The translations under genes were made by a program, and so were the position numbers. 64,000 nucleotides of DNA from Aquilaria yunnanensis (lineage: Eukaryota > Streptophyta > Magnoliopsida > Malvales > Thymelaeaceae). This document shows positions 22,877 to 33,398 of this stretch, in pieces; within the stretch, counting starts at the first letter, position 1; every line of letters starts with the position of its first letter. A model generated the notes under the pieces. That model was not told where the DNA came from. It did no database searches and saw only the letters and a list, made by a program, of their open reading frames with translations. The stretch spans positions 4,652,501 through 4,716,500 of the forward strand of contig CM077599.1 of assembly GCA_039654915.1 (NCBI GenBank), read 5' to 3'.

Positions 22877-23567
22877 GTGTTTACTATTAATGATATCATT
22901 TATCTTTAATCTTGTATTCCTCTCAGTCATATAATGTGCAAAATTGAATGCATTACATGTTTTTCTTAAAATTTAAAGTTTAACATCATAGATAAAATCT
23001 ATCAAAAGAAATCTATGTTAAATAAGACCCCTTAAAAAAAAGCCACATTTTTTTATAAACTACTGACTCATCCGTTAGACGGGTTATGAAACTAGTTATG
23101 GATGATCTACGAATACAGATATTTTAAATTGTAATTTTCAAAAACAGAAAGATATTATACATGTAACTGCAAGAGTGGCCGTCGGTGAGAGCATCTCCAG
23201 TCAGTGTCAGTTTTGAATAAGTATGGTATCACACCAGGAAACCTCTACGCTTATCATTAAACGTTTTATCAAATAATCTGGCAACTCTCGTGCACAGCTC
23301 ACAGCAGCTAGCCATGAAAATGCTTATATGAAACAGAACCAAAATGAAACAAAATTTAACATTTCTCATTATTAAAATGTATTTCTACCAGGATCCGGAC
23401 AAAATTAATTCCTTTTTTTTTTCCCCGACGTTTTGTTTCTGGTCATCAGTTGCTTCCCGGTAGCAGTCGTTGGGCCGGCTGGGGATGGAGATTATTCAAA
23501 TTCGGGCTCATTATGTACTGTATTCCTACGGCTACAGATATATATTTAGAGGACAAGAGCTTTGGGT
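22877..23567. other. Intergenic DNA downstream of the FLZ gene
   Basis: AT-rich DNA that includes the 3' untranslated region of the minus-strand FLZ gene on its right side. The plus-strand open frames at 23450-23797 and 23587-23787 are antisense to FLZ exon 2 and its intron. Confidence 0.5.
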
Positions 23568-24517
23568 CTAAATTGCAAGAATTCCAGTGGAGAAAATTTG
23601 GCCTGCGGTGGTGGTACAAGTGGAAGGGGAGCTCGATAATTTGGCTTCCGATCTGCACTGTTCTTTCCTCTCGTCCATCAATATTTGCCTCGCCCTGCAC
23701 TCTGTGCTGCAAAATGCCTTGTCCCCCCTGCATTTCATTTCACATCTTCTTCTTCACTCTTTATCCAAATCCAAACATAATAAATGAATTTAATTAATCC
23801 AACCCCGGCCCCCACCGCACCCCCCAGCAAAAGATTCAGATGTCGTTAACTTATAGTGATTCAGTTGCAGTTCCTCCATCAAAAGAAATATTGAAATTTT
23901 ACCAGAATTCCATCAACTGATCAAGAATAAAGAAATACTGCTTTTACTACTAATAACAATAATCTGGGTGTGGGTGGGATTCTTCACCTGTACATATAAA
24001 TGTCCTTGCCGTCAAGCATCTTCCGGCACAAGTTACAAGACCTCAGAAAATCCGAGGTTGGGTACGCCGCAGTATCATCCATCCAAGATTCCTTAATCAC
24101 ATCCAACCTGTCCCAGCCTCCCCTGTCTTCGCCGTCGTAATACACCTTTGTCACGGACTTTCGGTCGGGGCCCCGGCACGTGACGTAAGTGAAATTCTCC
24201 AGCGCTTCCGTCCCTTCCACAATCGGGGCGCCGCCACTTTTCCAGGGTCTCGTCGGAATTGCTTCCGATCGATTAAATTTCGACCAGCACACGGCTCGCC
24301 GGCAATTCTCGGATCTCTCTAGGGCGGCGAGAATTCCCAATCCCACCCCGCCCGGATGATCGTACCCGTTTTTAACCCCTCTGGGTGATTGGAATTTGAA
24401 ATCCAATGGACTTCTGGGACTCGTGCCCGATCCCGGCAACACCACGCCGGCGCGTTTGCCGGGAACTAATAATTCAGAGAGTTTGCCGATCATCGGGCGT
24501 GTTCTTTTGCCCGACAT
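23568..24517 (-). CDS. FCS-like zinc finger (FLZ/DUF581) protein
   Basis: The gene has two exons, 24517-23988 and 23727-23568, joined by a GT-AG intron of 260 bp; the product is 229 aa. The FLZ domain spans the splice junction: 'FLRSCNLCRKMLDGKDIYMY' (residues 157-176) in exon 1, then 'GDKAFCSTECRARQILMDE' in exon 2. The zinc ligands are Cys161, Cys164, Cys183 and Cys187, with the FCS motif at 182-184. Upstream lie the family's 'SPLDFKFQSPRG' and 'GVGLGILAALE' segments. FLZ proteins are plant-specific partners of the SnRK1 energy-sensing kinase, binding its subunits through the zinc finger. The coding DNA is GC-rich compared with its surroundings. The ATG at 24517 is the first in frame and the protein start matches relatives. 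Which FLZ paralogue it is cannot be told. Confidence 0.9.
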
Positions 24518-24867
24518 AAATCGAGAAGGATATATGGAGAGACAAAAGATGTATTATTCGTAAGAAAGGCTGGAGAATTCGATTTGTTGTTTATAAAATC
24601 TCTTCTCCGGCGAAGCTGAGAGCTCAGAGCCTCTAAAAAAAAATTATTATGAAGCCCATGGTTTTTGGCCAATTATATGGCTGATTCATAATTGCTGCTG
24701 CTTCTACTTTAATAAAAAAGAAAAAGAAAAAAAAACGCTAGCAAAAGGTTGAATTCATTTTTGCCCTTCCAGAACACGACATTTAACTTTTATACTTTCG
24801 GTCACTTATCTTGTCTAAATGGTCTCTTTCGGCCTATAACATTTCATTTCTTTCATTTAAGTAGATG
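24518..24867. promoter_or_regulatory. FLZ upstream region and 5' leader
   Basis: On the minus strand 'gattttataaacaac' near 24590-24605 could serve as a TATA element about 80 bp before the ATG. CT-rich leader sequence follows. The assignment rests on position only. Confidence 0.3.
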
Positions 24868-26007
24868 CAGGGGTGAAAGGAAAACCCGCAACTCAATTAT
24901 TGACCCAAAGTTGACCCGGAAAAAGCTGATTAGGGTCGGTTTAAGAGTAAAAAAGATGCATTTTAACCCGACTCAAACCAACCTGATACTAGTCAGTAGA
25001 AGTTGGTTTGATTCGGGTGGAACCCGAAAAATCCGACTAACTCAACTGGGCAACTAGCCCAGCCCACTACCTCCCTCCCATCCTCTTCTTCCAGTGGCGG
25101 AACCAGGATTTTGGGGGGGGGGGGGGGGTAAGCCCGGAGGAGAGTCGGTGGAGCCCGGAGGAGAGAGACGACGTCGCGGTTAGGTAAAGCTGTAAATTGG
25201 GACTAATTCACACTAATTCAAAACTCAATGAGCAAATCGTACGAGTTGGAAACGTTTGAGGACTAATAATGCATTTAGGCCATGTTAGAATATCCTCAGG
25301 GAATAACTACTCACTGGGTCCCTACTTTATTCAGCGCCTACCGTATTGCCCCCCCATCTTTATATTTTTCCACAATATTTGGGGGGGGGGGGGCACACAC
25401 AATCCTTAACTTTTGACAAAATCATCAAATTACTACCTTATATTTACGTTTTTTCAAAATTCCCGGGGGGGCAACGCCCCCCCCCCCCCCCAGCAAAGCG
25501 TAGCTCCGCCACCGTCTTCTTCCTAACTCAAGTTAGTCCTCTCCCTATCCCTACCCCCTAGTCCAACTAAGTCCGAACTCCCAGCCCAACTTATATAGTT
25601 TATTTAATAACCAGCCCATCTAGCCCATTTTTATTTCCCTTTGACCGGCTGCTATTTCCTAAATCCCTGATTCTCACCGGTCACCACCCAGTCAGTCTTT
25701 CTCACCTCATCCAACTCTTTCAGCTGCTAGTGCTACCCAATGGCAACGATGGAGTTGAGCTGACTTGCATCGTCGCACCGCCCTCTTTGTACACCTGATC
25801 TACCACAACCTGATTTGTCACAGGCGGTTGGAATACAAATCGGGTTGATCCGATTTAATTAACCCAAACCTAACTTATTCGGGTTTGGGTTCGAGTCGAT
25901 ATATTTAGCTATGCTGGTTGTTTTCAGGTTGCATATTTAGGGGAAAAGTATGCATATTTCAGGTCGGGTTTAACCCAAACCCGACTTTTCTGATTCGACT
26001 TCCACCC
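24868..26007. mobile_element. Non-autonomous hAT-like element carrying a nested insertion
   Basis: The ends are 'caggggtgaaagg' and the inverse of 'aagggtggaagtcg'. The host word TTAAGTAGATG flanks both sides, including an 8-bp or longer target duplication. Subterminal regions on both sides hold many 'aacccgac' and 'gggtttgggtt' motifs in opposite orientation. No transposase is visible. A second element (25093-25514) sits inside it. Confidence 0.75.
25093..25514. mobile_element. Nested MITE with poly(G)/poly(C) tracts
   Basis: A perfect direct repeat TCTTCTTCC flanks the insert (25084-25092 and 25515-25523). The termini 'agtggcggaaccaggattt' and, inverted, 'cggtggcggagctacgctt' are imperfect inverted repeats of a type common in plant genomes. 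Inside are long runs of G at about 25114-25128 and 25381-25393 and of C at about 25477-25491. The duplication size of 8-9 bp fits hAT or Mutator. Confidence 0.75.
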
Positions 26008-26018
26008 TTAAGTAGATG

Positions 26019-26782
26019 GTTACTGGTTAGCTGATTTTGATACTCTCTTTGTAACGATTTACATGCCCGTGATTCTTATGTTGTCTTTACTATCAAAAAA
26101 ATGCAAAATGTACAGGACTCTTACACGTTATCTTCTCGGTTCTTTTAACAAAAGGAAACTAATGGCATTATGAACTACTAGTGTGAGATGTCTGTTTCCA
26201 ATTTTGCTCCTTTCTCTTCATTAGTTTTAGTGTTCTTTACTAAAGAACTGGATTATGAACGAATTGGTGGTTCGATATGGAAGAATGCCAAACATTGATG
26301 ACCAGAGAGTATTTTGTGTGATGTCCATACGGTTCAATTATTTTCTTGCTTTTCTTCGATACAAAAATATGTTCAATTTTTATTTTTATTTTTAACAAAA
26401 GGGACCTTGAAACGATTTTTGTACAAAGTCACCTGTCCGAGAGGGCCCCGGTTTCCCTCATTTTCTGTAGATGGCGACGCGATCTTGTGTTAAAGGTAGG
26501 GTCCACGGGAAATGGCAGTGGTCTTACAAAGCAGAAAGATTCCTGGGGAACAGAGACCGCTCAGGGGGCGTAACGTGGCGCTCGTCCAACGGCTGATGGA
26601 ACTTTGCAATAATTACTCAACCCCCCAGGTGTCCCTCTTATTCAGTAAAAACCAAGTGCCTTGTAGGGCCCTCTGGGGCCCGTCCATCGTCAGAGAAAGT
26701 GACCTCTTCTGGCCCACTCGAAGTGGGCTCATCTTCACCGAAGTTACTGAAATACCCCTATTTGTATTTACGGCGAAGTTAC
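26019..26782. other. GC-richer unique DNA without a supported gene
   Basis: From about 26400 to 26780 the base composition is well above the local average. Overlapping frames on both strands (26346-26573, 26512-26787, 26613-26804) show no domain. It could be a remnant of a promoter or an unrecognised exon. Confidence 0.3.
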
Positions 26783-26791
26783 GCTGAGATG

Positions 26792-27381
26792 GAGTAAATG
26801 TCATAAATGGTACCTAACCTTTAGTCATTGTTTCAATTTAGTCTCTATCCTATTGTATATTCTAATTTAGTCCTAAACCAATTAAAAATGTTTCATTTTA
26901 GTTCTAAATCTATTGAAAATGTTTCATTTTGGTCCCAATTTGATGAAATTTGCTAACTCAAAGTATTTTTTTCATAACAACTTTTTAAATCATAATTTAA
27001 ACTATCCGGTTACTATCTTATAATAAATTTAAGCTGTATGATAATTTGTTTACATTTAATAAAAATTCAAATCACTTTTTTTTTTCTCTTTATAAATTGA
27101 ACTTATTTTATTTCAAAAAAAAAATATTAATTTAAATTTTCAATTTACTGTAAAAAAATATTAAACTATTTAAATTTATCGAAAGACAGTTACCAAATAT
27201 TTAAATTAGAATTTCAAAGGTTTTTTTTCAGACAATTATTCTGAGTTAATAAATTTCATCTGTTAAGGGATCAAAATGAAATAATTTTAATAGGCTTAAA
27301 ACAAAAATAAAACATTCAATAGGTTATAGACTAAAAGAAAACAATTACTAAAGGTCAGCGACCATTTATGCACATTACTCT
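26792..27381. mobile_element. Mutator-like MITE, family A, full-length copy
   Basis: A perfect 9-bp target duplication GCTGAGATG (26783-26791 and 27382-27390) flanks the 590-bp element. The terminal inverted repeats are about 180 bp; they start GAGTAAATGTCATAAATGG on the left and, inverted, GAGTAATGTGCATAAATGG on the right. The repeats are built around 'tttagtcctaaa' motifs. It has no coding content. The same family occurs at 1-162 and 49875-50458. Confidence 0.9.
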
Positions 27382-27390
27382 GCTGAGATG

Positions 27391-28593
27391 AAAGGCATAG
27401 ATATACTTTCTCGGAAAAACTTATTAATTTCCCAAAACGAGGGGAAGAAAAAAACAATGACCATGTTAATTGAGTTCTAAGGAAAGAGTACTTCAACTTT
27501 TTTTGCTGAACATATAGGTCTGTAACGTCTCTTGGTGCCCAATGAAGGCAATTGTGCAAAAAATGGTTCTAATGGTGACACATTGAACATTGGTGTCAAG
27601 AAGAAGAGAATGAAGATTAAACTAAAGTAATTCTCACTTCATTCGCTTGCTTTAACTCTATAGAATTGATCCTATACATACAGGTACTACATAATACTAT
27701 CAGGCAAGCGTGTTTTTCATGATTGTTCCAGTTTTTATGACTATTTAAACGAGAACATGCCTTTTATGTTGGGATTGGAGAAACCTGGAAATTATTTTCA
27801 CATATGGAACACTAAGCAGTAAACATAGGAGCTCTAATCCCAAAACTTCTTTATTTGCAGAGGGGACTGAAATGAATTTTGGCATTGCGGAGCAGCAAAT
27901 TACCGAAAGGACAACGCAAAAGGTCACTTCAATTCAATGTACTTGTGTATCTAACCACAGTCTGCTATTTGCGTTGGACCAGTCCAACTGTGGTTTTCTG
28001 ACCCAGTATGGGCCACGGGCAGGTCGGCCTTGGACTTGGTCCATCACTTTCCCCTATAGCTATTTTATCCATTCGTGAGCCCAAAACAAATTTCAGATAC
28101 GTATTTGAGAAGTCCAAATTGACATAAATTTCGTAAAGTTATTGATACAAAAATGATCATGCATAAACAAATTTTTTGATCCATTATCGTATAATAATGA
28201 AAGTTTGGCTCCAATTAGGATACAAGGAATTATCTAATTAACTAAAAGAAAATAAATCTACAAGAGTGAAAACCTTAAGTCTTCCTTTAGAACTTGATAG
28301 AGAAATTAATTAAGCTCGTTTGTTAGAATAGTCCACAGCTGATGGGTAACAATATTACTACAGATGTGGCCAGATCTTAACAGAGCAGTTAAGCCGAAGA
28401 AATGGATTGAGATATATGTGTTCTGGAATGGCTAGGCCTCAGCATGCATGCGATTTACCTGGAATCTCGATATTGTGAGGTTCATCAAGTCCAATCAGAT
28501 AACATTTCGAAAGTATTAAAGTTTCACATATACTGATGGGTAAAACTAACTACCTTTTCTACAGGAGTGTCAATCATTTGGGAAGGAAAAATA
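27391..28593. other. Intergenic DNA, no gene supported
   Basis: Open frames at 27296-27559, 27745-27927 and 27872-28078 are short and without domains. The right end is the 3' flank of a LINE remnant. Confidence 0.4.
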
Positions 28594-29020
28594 CATACAT
28601 ACATACATATTGAAATGCCAAAGAATTTTATTTCAGACCAAAGCGTATAGTTCCGTACATATCAAGCACTAATAAAAATTACACAAACCACAAATAAAGT
28701 GGGCACAATCTTTCTAAGCCAATTTTGGCCAATGTATCAGCTTTTTCATTGTCCTCCCTTGGCATATATACTACACTAGAATCACTGAAACTTTTTCTCA
28801 CACCTTCAATTTGCCTTAGTATGTCAACCAATCTCCATAGGCCTTTTGTTGTACCCTTAATCCATTCTGTTGCCAGTATTGAGTGGCTTTCAATAATTAA
28901 CTTGTCTTTTCAGGATTTCTTTCCTCTGATATGCAATCTTCAATGCTTCAAGTGTTGCTTCCAATTTGATGTCGACTACCTCATTCGGTTTTATAAGCTT
29001 GGCAAATACATAGAACACCT
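28594..29020 (-). pseudogene. 3' end of a LINE: ORF2 RNase H fragment plus tail
   Basis: Read on the minus strand, the DNA encodes a plant LINE-type RNase H segment: 'NEVVDIKLEATLEALKIAY', then, after a frameshift near 28905, 'DKLIIESHSILATEWIKGT', 'GLWRLVDILRQIEGV' and 'PREDNEKADTLAKIGL'. The frame ends at TAA (28679-28681). A short 3' region and a (TATG)n tail at 28594-28612 follow, as expected for LINE insertion. The 5' part is missing. The plus-strand frame at 28725-29042 is its shadow. Confidence 0.8.
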
Positions 29021-29039
29021 TGTTGCAAAACTCAAAAAA

Positions 29040-29235
29040 TGATGATTTCCAACGGCCTTTTTCAATGGGCTTTACATTGGAAAGCTTTCTAATGCGAAGT
29101 CATTGGAAACTAGTGCGTTGGAAAAAAAAAATTTTAATTGCCCAAAGAATCACTCGTTGGTATTTCCAACGGCCTAGTTGTTGGAATGTGAGTAGTTAAA
29201 ATTTCCAACAACCTAGCACTTTTTATTGCTTAATT
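29040..29235. repeat. Inverted 'ttccaacggcc' repeats, CACTA-like subterminal DNA
   Basis: The words 'tttccaacggcct' and 'cattggaaa' recur several times in both orientations over 190 bp. Such arrays are typical of CACTA subterminal regions. No terminal CACTA was found for this stretch. Confidence 0.4.
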
Positions 29236-29318
29236 GGCCTCATCCAACATTATCTACCAGATTTTATAGTAGATATAATCTCCTTCAAGTTCTAATATTC
29301 AAGAATGATTCGAGACTC

Positions 29319-29460
29319 CACTACAAGAGAAATGCATAAAAATGATTAAAATGCTAGTTGCAATTAATCGTTATGAGCGACAAAAAAGCAATTGAAATAG
29401 TATGTAGCTTTTTTCCTAGTCATTAGCAGTTAGTGACTAAGGAGCAACTGTCAACTTAGC
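29319..29460 (+). mobile_element. Single CACTA-type terminus
   Basis: The sequence CACTACAAGAGAAATG matches the terminus of the CACTA element at 10509-11428, and the next 130 bp share 'gcaattga' and 'agtgactaa' motifs with it. The partner end was not found in the window, so the element is either truncated or much diverged. Confidence 0.5.
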
Positions 29461-30685
29461 CACTGAAGTTTTTAGTTGTTCAAAAGTGACCTCACAAACA
29501 GGTGACTGCAGAACATTGATTGGGTTAGGCAATTGAATTTCATTCACTCCTGTCAGTCGCTTTTTCACATATATGGTAGATTTTTTGTTGGAGGTGGGCA
29601 ATAATAGATTAAGGTTTTCTCTTCGGTTCAACAAGATCTTGGCCTTACTGGATGTTCCGACACTTAGCAACAAATATGAAGACAATTACATAGAATAAAA
29701 GCAGTCTTTATTTTTTGGGGTTTTATAGGTAATGTTTTGTTTTGACAGATACTTTTTTTTAGGCTTTTGATCTGTGTTTTATTTTAATTATTTATGAGTT
29801 ATCCATTTCAGATTTATTTTAATTTATATAGAAGGCTATGCTTAATTCAATTATCTTTTATTTGGTGTTGCAGGATCAAATAGTCTTTTAGTACCCAGTT
29901 TTATGTTCATATTATTTCTCAGAGTCTTAAGCCATTATTGATTGGTTTACAAGGAATAAATAAACCTTTTGTTCCGGTTGAAGTTTGAGGAGAAATTCCA
30001 TGGGCACTAACAACTGCAAGAAAATGGATATAATAAGCATTGCTGTTGAAGTTTTATGCTATTATATGTAGCTAGATAGATTGTTAGGAATTCTCAGATG
30101 ATTAATGTTTGATTACTTTGTCATAAGTAGACGTCTAATTAATTAGTTAGAACTGAAAACCATAGTTGATATACTATTGTTAATTAATTAATTGATATGC
30201 ATGATCTTCTTTTTGATTCATAGAAAAATTAAGAGGAAAGTTACACTTGATCATTATAATTAGGTGAGAGATATATATGTGATCGTAAATTCTGAAATAC
30301 ACTTAAGTGTATGTGCTCACACTGGATGGTGCTAAAAGGGCCTAATTTCCATTTTATTTTTTTATTTATGGTAGATTTATACGTTAAGTGTGTAATATTT
30401 AATTGGGTACTAATTGGGTATTAACTTTGTTTAAAATTTTTAATTATGAAATTTTAGTTGTAAACATTTCCTTTTTTATTTAATTCCATTATATTCAAGC
30501 CTTCGTTTCTTATTTTATCTTTTCAAAAATTTTAATTATGGAACCTTTTGAATTTGAATTCATTTGTAAAGATAATCTTAAGGAAACAATAAAGATAATA
30601 TGATAAATATGGTAATTATTTAAAATAATTTTATTAATTCATTTTTTTTTTTTTTGCGTAGTCAATCGTAGTCAGAGAGCTGTAC
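29461..30685. other. AT-rich intergenic DNA
   Basis: The minus-strand open frame at 29437-29685 has no domain and starts within the CACTA-like sequence. Nothing else is recognised. Confidence 0.4.
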
Positions 30686-30914
30686 ACACAATTTAATACA
30701 TTTTACTTTTAGTTTACTACATATCTCACATAGTTTAATATATTTGACTCCTAGTTTAACATATATCTCATACATATTAATACAATTTACTTCCAATTAA
30801 CACATCCCACACAGTTTAAAACATTTTACTTCCAGTTAAATCACTTCTAATTAACTCATATTTCACATCGTTTAATATATTTCACTTCCAGTTTAATACA
30901 GTTTCACATCCAGT
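30686..30914. repeat. Minisatellite of ~46-bp units
   Basis: About five imperfect units follow the pattern 'gtttaatacattttact' plus 'ccagttta' plus 'acatatctcacat'. It is non-coding. Confidence 0.75.
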
Positions 30915-30965
30915 TGTTGCTGATGACAATGACAATGTCGATTGTGATTCTGGTGGAAACGATAA

Positions 30966-31895
30966 GTTTGCGGTATATCAAAATACTAAACAGTATACCA
31001 CAATATAACACACTTAGCACATATATACCTAATCCTTAAATTATGTTGGACAATTTACCATGGTATACCATGAAATACCATGCTTACCATAGATATACCG
31101 CATATTGTGAGTTAATTTTTTTTTCTTTTATATTAATGTACCCTCACACACACATATATATAATTTATTTATTCATTTATTTCCCTATTTATGTATTGAC
31201 TCAAAATCAAAGTTCTGTAACATGGGATGAATATATTATTTTTGCGAAACAAGTTAGGATGAAAGTACCATACTTTGAGCCACCTGGAACTTAATGTGGT
31301 ATTAAAAAAGTGTGTTGTTATCACTAAAGTATTATTATTTTTCTTGTGTATTAGTGAATTAATTTTTTTACTGAATAGTATTTATTTTGTTCTATATATA
31401 TTCCATTTTTTGTGTTTTCTTATAAAAATATCATCTGCTACATGTATTTTATTTATATCAAGACAAATATGCTAAAAGTAATTAGCATACATATAAAAAT
31501 GTGCAAAAAAAATATACATTTGATGTTTTTCATCTTAAACTAATATATATATATTTTTTAAAATGGTAACTATATGCGGCACGATATATCATGTGGTATA
31601 CCTATAATTTATAGGATGTAGTATACCTAGTGTTATTGAATACCTTGATCATGAAATTCAACAAGGTGTCTTGACCATCAAAGATTTTTAACTTGCGGTA
31701 TGTAGTATATTTACAGTAAACACGGTATGTCATTATATACAACAGTAAATCACCAAAACAATTTAAAAATTAATAGTAAGCAATATACCTGCAATAAGCA
31801 TGATATACCATGCGGAATTCTGACATACTACGATAACTTGTATACTGCATACATGCAGTAAGTGGTATACCACATGATAGACTGCAGTATTTGAT
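30966..31895. repeat. Cluster of GGTATACC-type palindromic motifs
   Basis: Two dense patches (30970-31100 and 31570-31890) carry many copies of 'ggtataccat', 'gcggtatat', 'gtatacc' and their inverses. The patches face each other across an AT-rich middle. This looks like the paired subterminal arrays of a DNA transposon, but the termini and target duplication were not found. Confidence 0.45.
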
Positions 31896-32414
31896 TCTAT
31901 ATTGGCAATTTACCAACACATAAAATTGAATTGATGATTTACTAAAAATAATTATTTTTTTACATTGAAAAGTAACATATTCATTCATCTGTGTTTGAAC
32001 AGACATTTTTCCGATTAACAATATTTTAAAAAATATAAGGGACAACTGTACGTTAACACAACCTTCATGAGAAATTTTTTTTAAGTATCCTTAAATTTTT
32101 CATATATTTAGCAACTAATTTTTTTTTATCTACGTACAGTTAATATCATAGTAGTACTGCACAACAAAACGGCCAAAACAGGAAAAATTCTCCTATGTAT
32201 GGTGGAATTATGACTAATTTCGTTGCTTCGACATTCATTAACAGACCCTCATATTGGTAAGCAAAACATTACATGATCTCTCATATGATGTGAATATGAC
32301 CCTAAACATGAGGAACTTGACACTGGCATTTATCACGAAGAGTTTGGGAATTGTCATTTTGGCTCTCTACACACCAAATATACTTATGTCTTTCCTGCAC
32401 CACCCAGTTGAACA

Positions 32415-33398
32415 TCCCGGTTGGTAGCTCACGTTAAGGTGCGGGAACTGGCTGCGTTCGAGTCTTAGGACACGCATTTCATGATTCTTACTTCAGTTGT
32501 TTTTTTGTTATTATTTTCATTTTTTTATTTTTTTTATTTTTTTTTCTCTTCCCCCATTTTTCTTGTTTACCTCGCATCTCTTCATTTCCTCATCTTTTTT
32601 TTCCTAGTTTTTCCTTTTTATTATTTTTTTTTGCACTATTTCCAATTTTTTCTAATGTTTTCTTTACAGGTTTATTCTTTTTTATTTTTTGATTTATCTA
32701 TATTTTGTTCTTAATTTTATTTCATTTTAATAATTTATATTATTCTTGTTTTTTTAAACTTATCTATTTTTTCTTCATTTTTATTTCAAAATTTTCAAAT
32801 AATAAAATAACAAATAACCAGTTGATCTAGAAGAATAAATGGTTTCTAAAAATATTAAATAGATAATGATAAAAAATTTAATTTCTTCTGAAAAATATAG
32901 AGAAACTCATAAAAAAACAAATAATAATAAAATAACAAAAAATAAAAATTTTATTATAACTAAAAAAAAGAATAGCTAAAATTGATAAAAGAACAAATAG
33001 GAATTGATAAAATAATAGATTAAATTGATAAAAGAGTAAATAAAACCTGATAAAAGAACAGAAGAAACGGATGATAGAACAGATAAAATTTATAAAAGAA
33101 TAAATAAAATTGATAAAAAAATAAATAAGAAGTGATAAAAGAATAAATAGGAACTATTTTTTAGCAATATATATATTTTATTTTAGTAGAACTAAATTTT
33201 ATTTTACCAATAATTGTTTGTTCTTTTGGCTTAACTAGTTTTATTCCTTTTTTGCTTGTTTTGTTCTTTAATAGGTTTTTTATTTTATGAATATTGTCTA
33301 TTTTTTTATCAGTAATTATTTATTTTTTGAACTCAATTTATTGTTCTTTATAAGTTCTTCATTTGCTTAGATAAATTATTAATTTTTATGTTCTTTTA
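32415..33398 (+). mobile_element. Left arm of an inverted-repeat element with tRNA-like head
   Basis: The arm starts with a tRNA-like stretch, 'ggttggtagctcacgttaag' followed by 'gctgcgttcgagtctta', resembling A and B boxes of RNA polymerase III promoters. It continues in about 350 bp of nearly pure T with 'ttgcactatttccaatttt' and then 'gataaaagaacaaatagg' repeats. The same order occurs in reverse complement at 55.0-56.1 kb and on the right of the insertion at 35551-36050. Confidence 0.55.

Noticed and set aside
23446..23797. Frames of 95 and 115 codons around FLZ exon 2
   Set aside because: The minus-strand one is the wrong frame of exon 2 and the plus-strand one is antisense; the spliced FLZ frame explains the region.
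32481..32714. Phe/Leu-rich frames in T-rich DNA (also 39012-39284, 55354-55624, 55802-56005)
   Set aside because: They follow from long T runs and have no complexity or start context; not membrane proteins.
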